A DNA stretch of 15,632 nt. Source: Thiosulfativibrio sp964387695. GTDB lineage: Bacteria > Pseudomonadota > Gammaproteobacteria > Thiomicrospirales > Thiomicrospiraceae. Positions 7,029 to 14,518 of the stretch are shown in pieces (within the stretch, counting starts at the first letter, position 1; each line of letters starts with the position of its first letter). The notes under the pieces were generated by a model. That model was not told where the DNA came from. It made no database searches and saw only the letters and a program-made list of their open reading frames with translations. The DNA is taken from assembly GCA_964387695.1 (NCBI GenBank), contig CAYLXI010000028.1, positions 1 through 15,632 on the forward strand, read 5' to 3'. The translations under genes were made by a program, and so were the position numbers.

Positions 7029-7928
7029 TTAGGCAATCCACAACCCTATCGCAATTAATAAAGGGGTTAAAATATTAATTAAAACATTTAACCCTAAAAC
7101 AGGTAAGAGTTTTTCTAAATCATTATGGTGTGCTATAACCTTTTGTAATAAAGGTATGGCCACAATAAAGGTTAATAATCCTAGTAAAGCCCATGCGGGC
7201 AAATAGCCAAATACAACCATCAATATAATAATCGCGTAACTGCTTAGTAAAAAAATGTTAAATATAAGTGCTGATTTTTGTGTGCCTAACAACATTAATA
7301 AATTTAAACGCCCCACTTGTTTATCTGCATCAAGGTCAGGAAATTGATTTAATAATAACAAATTATTCACTAGAAAAAATGGCACTAAAGAAACTGTGAG
7401 AACTAACCAATTATATTCTCCCGTTAAAACAAAATAAGTACCCATTACCATAAGCGGGCCAAAGGCTAACCCCGGAGCAATTAAACATAACCAAGGGCTT
7501 TTAGTTATTTTAGGCGTATATAAGGCAATAACAAGTAAGCCTATTATGCCTAAAGGTATGAGCGCCCAACCTCTTAAATAAATAAAATATAGTCCAAGAA
7601 TGACCACGATTCCAATGAACGCCCAACCTACATTAAACACCTGTTGACTTGCGGATTCATTAGATTGTAAGCTACCACTGCCTCCACTAAAAGGAGTACG
7701 CTGGGTCATGGAATCTAAACCAGACTTATAATCTTCGTACTCATTTAACATATTAACAGCTATATGAGCAGATAAAGCTCCAATTAAGACCAGTAGAAAC
7801 AAACCTAAAGACCATTCAAACCCTTGATAACTGGCTAAAGCAGCCCCTAAACAAACTACCGACACCGTTAAAACTAAAAACGGTGGTCGCATAGTGCCTA
7901 CTAAGGTAATAAAATTGTTTTTATTCAT
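7029..7928 (-). CDS. UbiA/MenA-family prenyltransferase (membrane)
   Basis: A 299-residue polytopic membrane protein of the UbiA superfamily, which transfers an isoprenoid chain to an aromatic acceptor. About eight or nine hydrophobic segments can be seen. The first aspartate-rich motif is NEYEDYKSGLD (residues 62-72), followed by RTPFSGGSG (77-85); the second is NQFPDLDADKQVGR (194-207). This pattern is closer to MenA-like 1,4-dihydroxy-2-naphthoate prenyltransferases than to UbiA proper, but no other quinone-synthesis gene is nearby and the acceptor cannot be told from sequence alone. The ribosome site before ATG 7928 is weak (AAAGG about 15 bases upstream); the Met at residue 13 is an alternative start. 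An 84-bp gap separates it from the preceding gene. Confidence 0.85.
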   Translation of the reverse strand: MNKNNFITLVGTMRPPFLVLTVSVVCLGAALASYQGFEWSLGLFLLVLIGALSAHIAVNMLNEYEDYKSGLDSMTQRTPFSGGSGSLQSNESASQQVFNVGWAFIGIVVILGLYFIYLRGWALIPLGIIGLLVIALYTPKITKSPWLCLIAPGLAFGPLMVMGTYFVLTGEYNWLVLTVSLVPFFLVNNLLLLNQFPDLDADKQVGRLNLLMLLGTQKSALIFNIFLLSSYAIIILMVVFGYLPAWALLGLLTFIVAIPLLQKVIAHHNDLEKLLPVLGLNVLINILTPLLIAIGLWIA

Positions 7929-8012
7929 AAAAAATTTAACCTTTTATTTTTCAAAACCACACCCCCAAATTCCTAGTTCCATGCTCAAAATTAGATAAAA
8001 AATGAATATTAA

Positions 8013-8846
8013 TTAATTTTTTGCTAATAAATTATTATCTAAACGCTTAAACCAACCCGCTCGCCAGCGTTGTTCATTTCTATGTTCTGGTGAAAGCTCA
8101 ATGCGTCTTTGTAATAATTTTTTGGCATAATCAACAAAAATTATTTCATAGTCCTTTTGCTGTGTATAAGGAAATGGCATTGCCATAATAATATCTAACA
8201 ACCCCCAACCTTTTCCTTGATAAGCTTCTTTAATATTAAACCCTAACCCTTTGAAATTATAGTAATCAACAATCAAAAACATTCCTAGTTTAGAGCCTGA
8301 TAGCTTTTGTATTTTTTGATTAATTTCATCCACTTTTTCTGCTGGCAAATAAGCCAGTTTTTCATTAAATTTAATTTGAAGCTGCCCGACAATAAAATCT
8401 GCCTGTTGGCTTTTGGTTGCTTCTAACCAGTTTCTTAAAAGATTTAAATCTTCATCTAACCACACCTGGTAAAAATATTCTCTGTCTTTCCAAGGAGGAA
8501 AAAACGGTTGTAATTCAAGCAACCATTTAGGTGCTGGCACTTCTTTAGAAACAAATCGCACCATTTGCGGAAATGTTTGTTGAAAAGTAACTGGAGCATT
8601 ATCTGGTAACCAAATAAAATGACCGATACCAAAAGAGGGAAATTCTTCACCTTCATTCCAATGAGTTAAGTATTTAGTTTGCCGATTGGTTTCATTTTTA
8701 TAAATTCTATCAGCAATCCAATCTAAATCAGATTGTGATAGTTTAGATAAATCTAGACTACTAGGTGCAGAATTTTGTGATGCAAACCCCTGTGTTGTAA
8801 ATAACAACGCACTTATAAAAACAACAGAGAGATAAAGTGTTTTCAT
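8013..8846 (-). CDS. Exported protein of unknown function, possible lysozyme-like fold
   Basis: A 277-residue protein with a clear Sec signal peptide (MKTLYLSVVFISALLFTTQG, cleavage probably after FAS at 23) and no later membrane segment, so it is likely periplasmic. After the signal, IADRIYKNETN (44-54) carries a Glu at 52, and THWNEGEEFPSFGIGHFIW (61-79) follows. The arrangement of a Glu on a helix followed by a G-x-G-H-like strand recalls phage-lysozyme/GH24-type muramidases, and similar 'WNEGE-FPS-GIGHFIW' proteins exist in other gammaproteobacteria as far as I remember, but I know no assigned function. The C terminus is Arg-rich (RRIELSPEHRNEQRWRAGWF). Its start overlaps the stop of the GST-fold gene (ATGA, 8843-8846), implying translational coupling. 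Confidence 0.7.
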   Translation of the reverse strand: MKTLYLSVVFISALLFTTQGFASQNSAPSSLDLSKLSQSDLDWIADRIYKNETNRQTKYLTHWNEGEEFPSFGIGHFIWLPDNAPVTFQQTFPQMVRFVSKEVPAPKWLLELQPFFPPWKDREYFYQVWLDEDLNLLRNWLEATKSQQADFIVGQLQIKFNEKLAYLPAEKVDEINQKIQKLSGSKLGMFLIVDYYNFKGLGFNIKEAYQGKGWGLLDIIMAMPFPYTQQKDYEIIFVDYAKKLLQRRIELSPEHRNEQRWRAGWFKRLDNNLLAKN

Positions 8847-9505
8847 TTTAATCGTGTCGCAAGATAACCATCCATATGCTTAAGCATTCCTTTAAACATT
8901 TGTGGAAGCTCTGGCACTACAGAATTTTGTACACATTTTCTATCCAAACAGTTTTTTGACCAAATTTGCAACTTAGGGAAACCTTCTAAAATATCTTTTC
9001 CACAAGACTGATTAATAAAATTAAGACGCATAAAAAATGGAGCATAAGTTGCATCAATCAAATTGAATTCATTGTTGTTAAAAAACTTTTCACCAGAAGA
9101 AGCTTTTTCTAAACGCCCTAGTTTTTCTAAGATAGTTGTTTTTATTTTTTCATAATCTTCAGCGCTTTTTGTGCGAGTTATTTGCATAACCCCCATTAAT
9201 AAATCTCCTGAAAAAGTCATCCAAGCACGGTTTTTGGCTTTTAATAGTAAATTTGTGGGGTGTAAAGAGGGAGTGGTTACTTCATCAACATATTCTTGAA
9301 TAACTGATGATTCAAACAATACCTCTTCGCCCACTTTTAAAATGGGAACTTCTCCTAATGGTGAAAGTGTTTTAAACCATTCTGGCGGGTCATTAATGTC
9401 AATATAGGTCATATCAAAATCAATATTCTTATTTTTTAAAACAATGACAGCTCGTTGTACAAACGGGCACAATTTAAAACTAATTAATTTCATTTTTTGA
9501 GACAT
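8843..9505 (-). CDS. Glutathione S-transferase-fold protein, omega-like
   Basis: A 220-residue cytosolic protein with a thioredoxin-like N-terminal domain and an all-helical C-terminal domain. The glutathione-site region is KLCPFVQRAVIVL with Cys at 13, as in omega/Ure2-like GSTs and SspA, then the cis-proline motif GEVPIL (about 51-56) and ESSVIQEYVDE (about 65-75). The cysteine suggests thiol-transferase or dehydroascorbate-reductase-like chemistry; this is family knowledge, and the real substrate is unknown. AAGGAAAG lies just before the ATG at 9505, supporting that start over the Met at residue 5. The gene lies 27 bp after the ferredoxin gene and overlaps the next gene by 4 bp. Confidence 0.88.
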   Translation of the reverse strand: MSQKMKLISFKLCPFVQRAVIVLKNKNIDFDMTYIDINDPPEWFKTLSPLGEVPILKVGEEVLFESSVIQEYVDEVTTPSLHPTNLLLKAKNRAWMTFSGDLLMGVMQITRTKSAEDYEKIKTTILEKLGRLEKASSGEKFFNNNEFNLIDATYAPFFMRLNFINQSCGKDILEGFPKLQIWSKNCLDRKCVQNSVVPELPQMFKGMLKHMDGYLATRLK

Positions 9506-9532
9506 CGCACTTTCCTTTTTTGAGATAGCCTG

Positions 9533-9790
9533 CTATATTTTATCGGCTAACACCAGTATTTCAAACTTTTTTAATAAGGTTTCTTTATCTTCAATATGTT
9601 CAGGGTCGATAATAATACAATCAACTGGGCAAACACTGATACAGGTAGGCTCATCATAAAACCCTTCACATTCTGTACATAAACTAGGGTTAATTACCGT
9701 ACCTTCTTTAGAATAAGAAATTGCTAAATTTGGGCATTCAGGCTCACACATATCACAATCTGTGCAAGACTCTAATATTTTCAATGCCAT
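9533..9790 (-). CDS. yfhL: YfhL-type 2[4Fe-4S] ferredoxin
   Basis: An 85-residue ferredoxin matching E. coli YfhL closely at MALKI, CDMCEPECPN, LCTEC, PTC-x-x-VCP and the terminal ADKI. The first cluster motif is C9-x2-C12-x2-C15-x3-C19 and the second is C38-x2-C41-x8-C50-x3-C54, with a further Cys at 58. The eight-residue spacing in the second motif is typical of this Alvin-type subgroup. An AGGAG lies about 10 bases before the ATG. It begins 15 bp after the trhP stop; from memory, YfhL has been linked genetically to U32-family RNA hydroxylation, so it is probably the electron donor for TrhP here. Confidence 0.95.
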   Translation of the reverse strand: MALKILESCTDCDMCEPECPNLAISYSKEGTVINPSLCTECEGFYDEPTCISVCPVDCIIIDPEHIEDKETLLKKFEILVLADKI

Positions 9791-9805
9791 TTAAAAAGCT
9801 CCTAG

Positions 9806-11257
9806 TCAGCCCACCTTTCCTGCGACATCTCGCTTAACATCGCCTCCCCAAGACTCATTTCTCATAATTAAAGCAAACTTTAATACATCTAAATCAAATT
9901 CTTTAAAAGGGTTAGGCATGCGCCCTATCCAACCAGAACCTAAAACACACTCAACTGGCTCATCATGTTTATTCCATAGTTCAGTTAATTTTAAAGTCAC
10001 ATTTCCTGCTGGAGTCATTATTTCTAAAGAGTCTCCTACACAAAATTTATTTTTAACATCAACTTCTAATAAACTTTGACCATTGCGTTCAATGATGCCA
10101 ATCACCTCACCAACAAAGCGTTGGCGATCTGATTTTGATACGCCATACTCATAATTTTGGTACTTAGAATGTACATGACGACGCAAAAAACCTTCGGTAT
10201 AACCTCGACTGGCAAGGCTTTCTAAATCAGAAAGTAAACTTACATCAAAAGGCTTTCCCTCTGCCGCATCATCAATTGCCTTACGATAAGTTTGGGCCGT
10301 ACGGGCTACATAGTAATGAGATTTGGTGCGGCCTTCAATCTTTAAAGAATCTACCTGCATTTTCACCATTTCAGGAATTAATTCTACCGCACGCAAATCT
10401 TTAGAGTTCATAATATAAGTGCCGTGCTCATCTTCAAAAGCGGGCATATATTCACCAGGCCTGCCTTCTTCTTCAAGCAGCATGACCTTATTTGTTGTTG
10501 CACCAACGCCTAATGTTGGTTCTATTTCTAATGACTCGACTGCTACGGCATTTTTTGTTGTTAAATCGGTAATATTAGAAAGACTTTCAATTGGAATGCC
10601 CACTACATCACCTGTTTCATCCTCTTTACCTTCATAGGTTTTATAATTCCAACGGCAAGCATTGGTGCAAGTTCCTTGGTTGGCATCGCGTTTATTAATA
10701 TAACCTGACAATAAACACCGTCCAGAATAGGCAATACATAAAGCACCATGCACAAAAACCTCTAGCTCCATTTCAGGAACGGCTTGACCAATTTCGCTAA
10801 TTTCTTGCATTGAAAGCTCACGCGATAGTACAACTCGGGTAATACCTTGATTATACCAAAACTTAATCGTTGCCCAGTTAACCGCGTTAGACTGCACAGA
10901 TAAATGAATTTCTTGTTCAGGAAACTCTTCTCGTACCATTGAAATTAAACCCGGATCAGACATAATCAAGGCATCAGGTTTCATTGCAATAATTGGAGCA
11001 ATATCTCGCATATAGGTTTTAATTTTGCCGTTATGAGCGGCAATATTGCTCACGACATAAAATTTCTTGCCTAGTTCATGGGCTCTTTTAATGCCCTTTT
11101 TTAAAGTTTCTTCATCAAACTCATTATTTCGTACCCGCAAACTATACCTTGGCTGCCCTGCATAAACCGCATCGGCACCATAGGCAAAGGCATATTCCAT
11201 GTTTTTAAAAGTTCCCGCAGGGGAAAGGAGTTCGGGGGTAAAATCATCTGCTTTCAA
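9806..11257 (-). CDS. trhP: tRNA 5-hydroxyuridine synthase, peptidase U32 family
   Basis: The U32-family protein (YegQ in E. coli) that installs 5-hydroxyuridine at tRNA position 34 using prephenate. It matches E. coli YegQ along its length: PELLSPAGTFKNMEYAFAYG, then GADAVYAGQPRYSLRVRNNE, DALIMSDPGL, HLSVQSNAVNWAT, four cysteines at 174, 181, 197 and 201 for a cluster or metal, and FEDEHGTYIMNSKDLRA. Compared with YegQ (453 residues) it has extra residues around 222-243. The start is TTG at 11255-11257: no in-frame ATG lies upstream, the next Met is residue 20 inside the conserved N terminus, and AAGGA is 7 to 8 bases before the TTG. It heads the block continued by the ferredoxin and GST-fold genes. 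No obvious promoter is seen. Confidence 0.94.
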   Translation of the reverse strand: MKADDFTPELLSPAGTFKNMEYAFAYGADAVYAGQPRYSLRVRNNEFDEETLKKGIKRAHELGKKFYVVSNIAAHNGKIKTYMRDIAPIIAMKPDALIMSDPGLISMVREEFPEQEIHLSVQSNAVNWATIKFWYNQGITRVVLSRELSMQEISEIGQAVPEMELEVFVHGALCIAYSGRCLLSGYINKRDANQGTCTNACRWNYKTYEGKEDETGDVVGIPIESLSNITDLTTKNAVAVESLEIEPTLGVGATTNKVMLLEEEGRPGEYMPAFEDEHGTYIMNSKDLRAVELIPEMVKMQVDSLKIEGRTKSHYYVARTAQTYRKAIDDAAEGKPFDVSLLSDLESLASRGYTEGFLRRHVHSKYQNYEYGVSKSDRQRFVGEVIGIIERNGQSLLEVDVKNKFCVGDSLEIMTPAGNVTLKLTELWNKHDEPVECVLGSGWIGRMPNPFKEFDLDVLKFALIMRNESWGGDVKRDVAGKVG

Positions 11258-11409
11258 GGCAAAGTCCTTTTTATTTTTTTAGAATGAATCAGAATGTAGA
11301 GTATCGGTATTTTATAGGATTTTTTTTAAAAATTCTTAGTAATACAAATTCCTAAAACAGTACATTACTTGCGTTGGACTAAAATGGTTAATAGAGTTAA
11401 ACCCAAACC

Positions 11410-11438
11410 TTGATATATTGCTATAAACCATGTATTAT
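11410..11438 (+). promoter_or_regulatory. Predicted sigma70 promoter for the btuB riboswitch transcript
   Basis: A -35 TTGATA at 11410-11415 and a -10 TATTAT at 11433-11438 are separated by exactly 17 bases, each one or two bases from consensus. Transcription would start near 11445, a few bases before the riboswitch. The rest of 11258-11409 shows no gene or clear signal. Confidence 0.7.
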
Positions 11439-11449
11439 TTTGCGTTTTT

Positions 11450-11616
11450 CAGGTGCTTTAAAATAATACATTTTAAAGTTAAACGGGAAGTTAGGTAAAA
11501 TTTAATCCTACGCTGCCCCCGCAACGGTGATAGAGAAGACGGATTATTATGCCATTGGAGTTCAACACTCTGAGAAGGCAATCCCAAAATGCTCTTAAGC
11601 CCGGATACCGGCCTGA
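11450..11616 (+). ncRNA. Cobalamin (vitamin B12) riboswitch aptamer
   Basis: Hallmarks in order are AAACGGGAAG (11481-11490), the core GCTGCCCCCGCAACGGT (11512-11528), a helix region with CTGAGAAGGC (about 11571-11580), and the B12 box AGCCCGGATACCGGCC (11598-11613). These segments in this order and spacing are diagnostic of the cobalamin riboswitch, which binds adenosyl- or other cobalamins and turns off the downstream gene. The exact ends of the outer stem are approximate. It sits in the 330-nt leader of btuB, as expected for a B12-controlled outer-membrane receptor. Confidence 0.95.
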
Positions 11617-11774
11617 AATTACCAGGCCTGGTAAAAACAGGCTAAACCTTATTGCGGCGGGCGATGCGGAAGATAAAATATTATCTAAATTTATGGGATT
11701 TAAAATAGACTAAATCCCTAAAAACCGTTTTGCCTTCGTTCAATTCAAAACACTAGAATGACGAAGGAAGCTTA
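11617..11774 (+). promoter_or_regulatory. Expression platform of the btuB riboswitch, with SD-masking hairpin
   Basis: Between the aptamer and btuB lie a palindrome (11619-11634), a local GC-rich stretch near 11654-11670, and three hairpins. AGATAA (11671-11676) pairs with TTATCT (11681-11686). An 8-bp stem pairs 11695-11702 with 11711-11718. A third pairs 11733-11739 (CCTTCGT) with 11761-11767 (ACGAAGG), extended by ATTC/GAAT inside. The last one covers the AAGGA ribosome binding site (11764-11768), so I infer translational control. No U-run follows any hairpin, which argues against an intrinsic terminator. Confidence 0.65.
11619..11634. repeat. 16-bp palindrome TTACCAGGCCTGGTAA after the riboswitch
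   Basis: Perfect self-complementary sequence just downstream of the B12 box. The preceding GGCCTG and its CAGGCC could form an alternative stem (11610-11615 with 11623-11628), and GCCTG (11626-11630) with CAGGC (11638-11642) another, so it may be a switching element. The same 16 bases occur at 3224-3239. Confidence 0.6.
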
Positions 11775-13592
11775 ATGAAACTTTCAAAACTATCTATTGC
11801 CCTTTTAACGGCAATAGCATCTCCTGCTATTTTAGCAAAAACTGTTATTAGCCCAATTGTGGTAACCGCTAATAATACAGAGCAAACCACTCACTCTGTA
11901 ACGGCTAACATCACTATTATTACTGCCGAAGACATTCAAAACAGACAACACAAAACACTTGGCGATGCTTTGCAAACTGTTCCAGGTTTATTTATTAGAA
12001 GCTCTGGCGGTTTAGGAACAACTACTTCTATCAATATGCGTGGGCTAGATGGCAAAAACATATTAATTCTTAAAAACGGCATCATTCTTAATGAACCTAT
12101 GGGGCTAAGTGGGGCTAATTTAAACCATATATTTTTAAGCGACGTAGAAAGAATTGAAATCATTAAAGGTCCACAATCTGGAACTTGGGGAGCCGATGCG
12201 GTTGCAGGTGTGATTAACATTATTACTACCCAAGCTCAAAAAACAGCAATGGCTTCTTTTGAAGCAGGAAGTTTTGGCTATAAAAAACTCGCTACTTCTA
12301 TCGGAGCTGGTAATGACAAGGTTAATTTTATTGTTGATTTTTCAGAAATATCTACTGACGGATTTTCTGCCATAAAAACTTATCAAGGCTCAACAACGGC
12401 TCATGAAAGCGATACTTTTAATCAAACAGACATTGCTTTTAATATGAATATTACTCCTGCAGCAGGACATAAAATTCAAACTTTCATTAAAAACACCACA
12501 GCTACAACTAATTTTGATAGTACCTGGCCTAGCGCTAACCCTGATGCAACGGATACAGGAAGTTTTGATAGCACTTTAAAAAGCCTAAGCTACCATTTTC
12601 ATCAAGACAGATTACAAACTAAAGTATTTATTAATAAAACTGACATAGAACGAAAATCAGGATTTTCAACTTTTTTAAGCTCTGTTGAACAGTATGGTGC
12701 TTCCGCACAATACAGCTACTTAGCAGATCAATTTTTTAGCCTGTCTGTTTCAGAAAAAACACTACAAGATGAAAAGAGCAATAATGGCTATACCAACACA
12801 GGATTTGCAGCCAGCAATACCAATCAATTTTTTAATAAAAATTTAATTTTTACCCAGAGCCTTAGAAAAGATCGCTACAATCGATTTGATGATAACTTGA
12901 CTGGAAAAATAGGAGCTAAAGGATATTTATCAGAGCAAATTTTTATGGCTGCCAACTACGGCACAGGATATAGAGCTCCTAATTTATCTGAAAGCGAACA
13001 TTCAACCCTAAAACCAGAAAGTACCGAAGGGTTTGATGCCTCGTTTGGAGCTTATGGATTTGAACTAACCTACTTTAAAACAGAAACTAAAGATCAAATT
13101 AAATATATTTCGGGCTGGCCAATTACTGTTTATAGAAATTTAGCTGGCATAACAACTGCCGAAGGAATTGAAGCGAGCTATCAATTTTATATTGATGCCA
13201 TTAATTCTGATTTTAATATCAACTATACAGTTCAAACTGTAAAAGACCGCAACAATCAATGGCTGGCAAGGCAACCAGAGACAATGGCTAATTTTGCTAT
13301 TGATAACTACTCTATTAACAACATTCGCTTAGGTATGAACGCACAATATGTTGGCACTAATTATGACAAAGCTAATCAAGGTGGCGCTCAAATAGGTGAG
13401 TATTTTGTAGTTGACCTAACAGCTAACTATTCTTTTAGCCAACATTTAAGCATTTATGGTAGAGTTGAAAACTTATTTAATAAAGACTATACGAATGCAG
13501 TTGCTGGCTACCAAGGTACAACAATAACTCCAAGCCACACTTATAACCGAGGTGGCACGCAATTATTTATTGGAGTTCGCGGAGAGCTTTAG
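11775..13592 (+). CDS. btuB: TonB-dependent vitamin B12 receptor
   Basis: A 605-residue outer-membrane receptor that takes up cobalamin using energy from TonB/ExbBD (E. coli BtuB is 614). The signal peptide spans about 1-21 (ASPAILA). A TonB-box-like PIVVTAN follows at 27-33, then the plug domain with NITIITAEDIQNRQHKTLGD, MRGLDGKN, and a GPQSGTWGADAVAGVINIIT segment that is typical of plugs. The remainder is the beta barrel. AAGGA lies 7 bases before the ATG. It is preceded by a cobalamin riboswitch, which settles the assignment over other siderophore-type receptors. It ends in Leu rather than the aromatic residue usual for outer-membrane barrels. btuF follows after 6 bp. BtuCD is not in the window. 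Confidence 0.93.
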   Translation: MKLSKLSIALLTAIASPAILAKTVISPIVVTANNTEQTTHSVTANITIITAEDIQNRQHKTLGDALQTVPGLFIRSSGGLGTTTSINMRGLDGKNILILKNGIILNEPMGLSGANLNHIFLSDVERIEIIKGPQSGTWGADAVAGVINIITTQAQKTAMASFEAGSFGYKKLATSIGAGNDKVNFIVDFSEISTDGFSAIKTYQGSTTAHESDTFNQTDIAFNMNITPAAGHKIQTFIKNTTATTNFDSTWPSANPDATDTGSFDSTLKSLSYHFHQDRLQTKVFINKTDIERKSGFSTFLSSVEQYGASAQYSYLADQFFSLSVSEKTLQDEKSNNGYTNTGFAASNTNQFFNKNLIFTQSLRKDRYNRFDDNLTGKIGAKGYLSEQIFMAANYGTGYRAPNLSESEHSTLKPESTEGFDASFGAYGFELTYFKTETKDQIKYISGWPITVYRNLAGITTAEGIEASYQFYIDAINSDFNINYTVQTVKDRNNQWLARQPETMANFAIDNYSINNIRLGMNAQYVGTNYDKANQGGAQIGEYFVVDLTANYSFSQHLSIYGRVENLFNKDYTNAVAGYQGTTITPSHTYNRGGTQLFIGVRGEL

Positions 13593-13598
13593 AGTTTT

Positions 13599-14477
13599 AT
13601 GGCTTACACCTCAAATAAAATCTTGTTGTTTGCTTTATTTATAGTGCTTTTTTTTTATTTAAATCAAGCTTGGGCAAATAATAATTCTATACAACGCATT
13701 ATTTCTCTTTCTCCAGGGGCAACAGAGCTGGTAGCCTCTGCGGGAGGGGTTGATAAGCTAGTGGGTGTTGTCGCTTATTCTGACTATCCTAAAGAAGTAA
13801 AAAGCCTACCTATTGTTGGGGGCTACAATGCAATAAATATAGAAAAAATCATTAGTTTAAAACCTGATTTAGTCATAATATGGACTTCTGGAAACCGAAC
13901 GCAAGACATTGCTAAACTTGAAAAATTTAGCCATATTCTTGGCTTTAAAATATTTTATTCCAACCCAAAGTCGTTGTTTGATATTCCTCAAGAAATTAAA
14001 TCTATTGGTAAGATAATTCAAACTCAAGACATCGCCAATCAACGCGCTTATGAGCTTATAGATACTTTAAATTCAGTAAAAGAATTATATAAAAATTCGG
14101 AATCAATCAGTTTTTTTTATAAAATTTGGGATAAGCCTTTAATAACCATTAACTCTCAACAGTTCATCAGCCAAGCATTGTCTTTATGTGGTGGATATAA
14201 TGTTTTTTCTGAAATGTTGCCTTTGGCTGGAAATGTTAATTTAGAAGAAATTATCAAGAAAAACCCCCAAGTTATTTTATTAGGGGGCAATGAATTAAAA
14301 CAAAACTTGTGGCTAGAAAAGTGGCAAAAACGGGAATTAATTCAAGCTGTTAAGCAACAACAAATTTATAAAGTCAACACAGATAAAACACAAAGACCCA
14401 CAGAAAGGCTTATTCGCTACTTACCCACTTTATGCCAAACCATTGAAAAGGCAAGACAACATTATTTACAAAATTAA
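13599..14477 (+). CDS. btuF: Periplasmic cobalamin-binding protein
   Basis: A 292-residue class III (helical-backbone) binding protein. The signal peptide is about 1-26 (NQAWA), followed by RIISLSPGATELVASAGG and VVAYSDYP, with NIEKIISLKPDLVIIW further in; all match E. coli BtuF (266 residues). It also carries LCGGYNVF and NPQVILLGG, the second-lobe pattern. It would deliver cobalamin to the BtuCD inner-membrane importer. The start at 13599 is 6 bp after btuB, so it is cotranscribed and falls under the same riboswitch; the ribosome site is weak (GGAGAG 12 bases upstream), so translation may be coupled to btuB. It is longer than E. coli BtuF, with a more hydrophobic leader. Another corrinoid or heme ligand is possible but unlikely in this setting. 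Confidence 0.9.
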   Translation: MAYTSNKILLFALFIVLFFYLNQAWANNNSIQRIISLSPGATELVASAGGVDKLVGVVAYSDYPKEVKSLPIVGGYNAINIEKIISLKPDLVIIWTSGNRTQDIAKLEKFSHILGFKIFYSNPKSLFDIPQEIKSIGKIIQTQDIANQRAYELIDTLNSVKELYKNSESISFFYKIWDKPLITINSQQFISQALSLCGGYNVFSEMLPLAGNVNLEEIIKKNPQVILLGGNELKQNLWLEKWQKRELIQAVKQQQIYKVNTDKTQRPTERLIRYLPTLCQTIEKARQHYLQN

Positions 14478-14505
14478 TTAAGCGATTCCTTGCGGAAGCA
14501 CTTAA
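14478..14505. terminator. Candidate bidirectional terminator between btuF and the lysR gene
   Basis: TTAAG (14478-14482) pairs with CTTAA (14501-14505), and TTCC (14486-14489) with GGAA (14494-14497) around TTGC; a 3-by-3 mismatch lies between the two stems. It sits in the 41-bp gap of convergent genes. The stem is weak and only AT-rich flanks, not a U-run, follow. Confidence 0.4.
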
Positions 14506-14518
14506 TAACTTATTAAAC

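Noticed and set aside
8456..8656. Minus-strand alternative frame inside the exported protein gene
   Set aside because: It overlaps a longer frame with a signal peptide and ATGA coupling.
11695..11718. 8-bp hairpin as an intrinsic terminator for the riboswitch
   Set aside because: The bases after it are TAAAAACCGTTTTG, not a U-run, so transcription termination is not supported.
11936..12220. Minus-strand open frame inside btuB
   Set aside because: It is the reverse of the conserved plug domain; no ribosome site or protein family.
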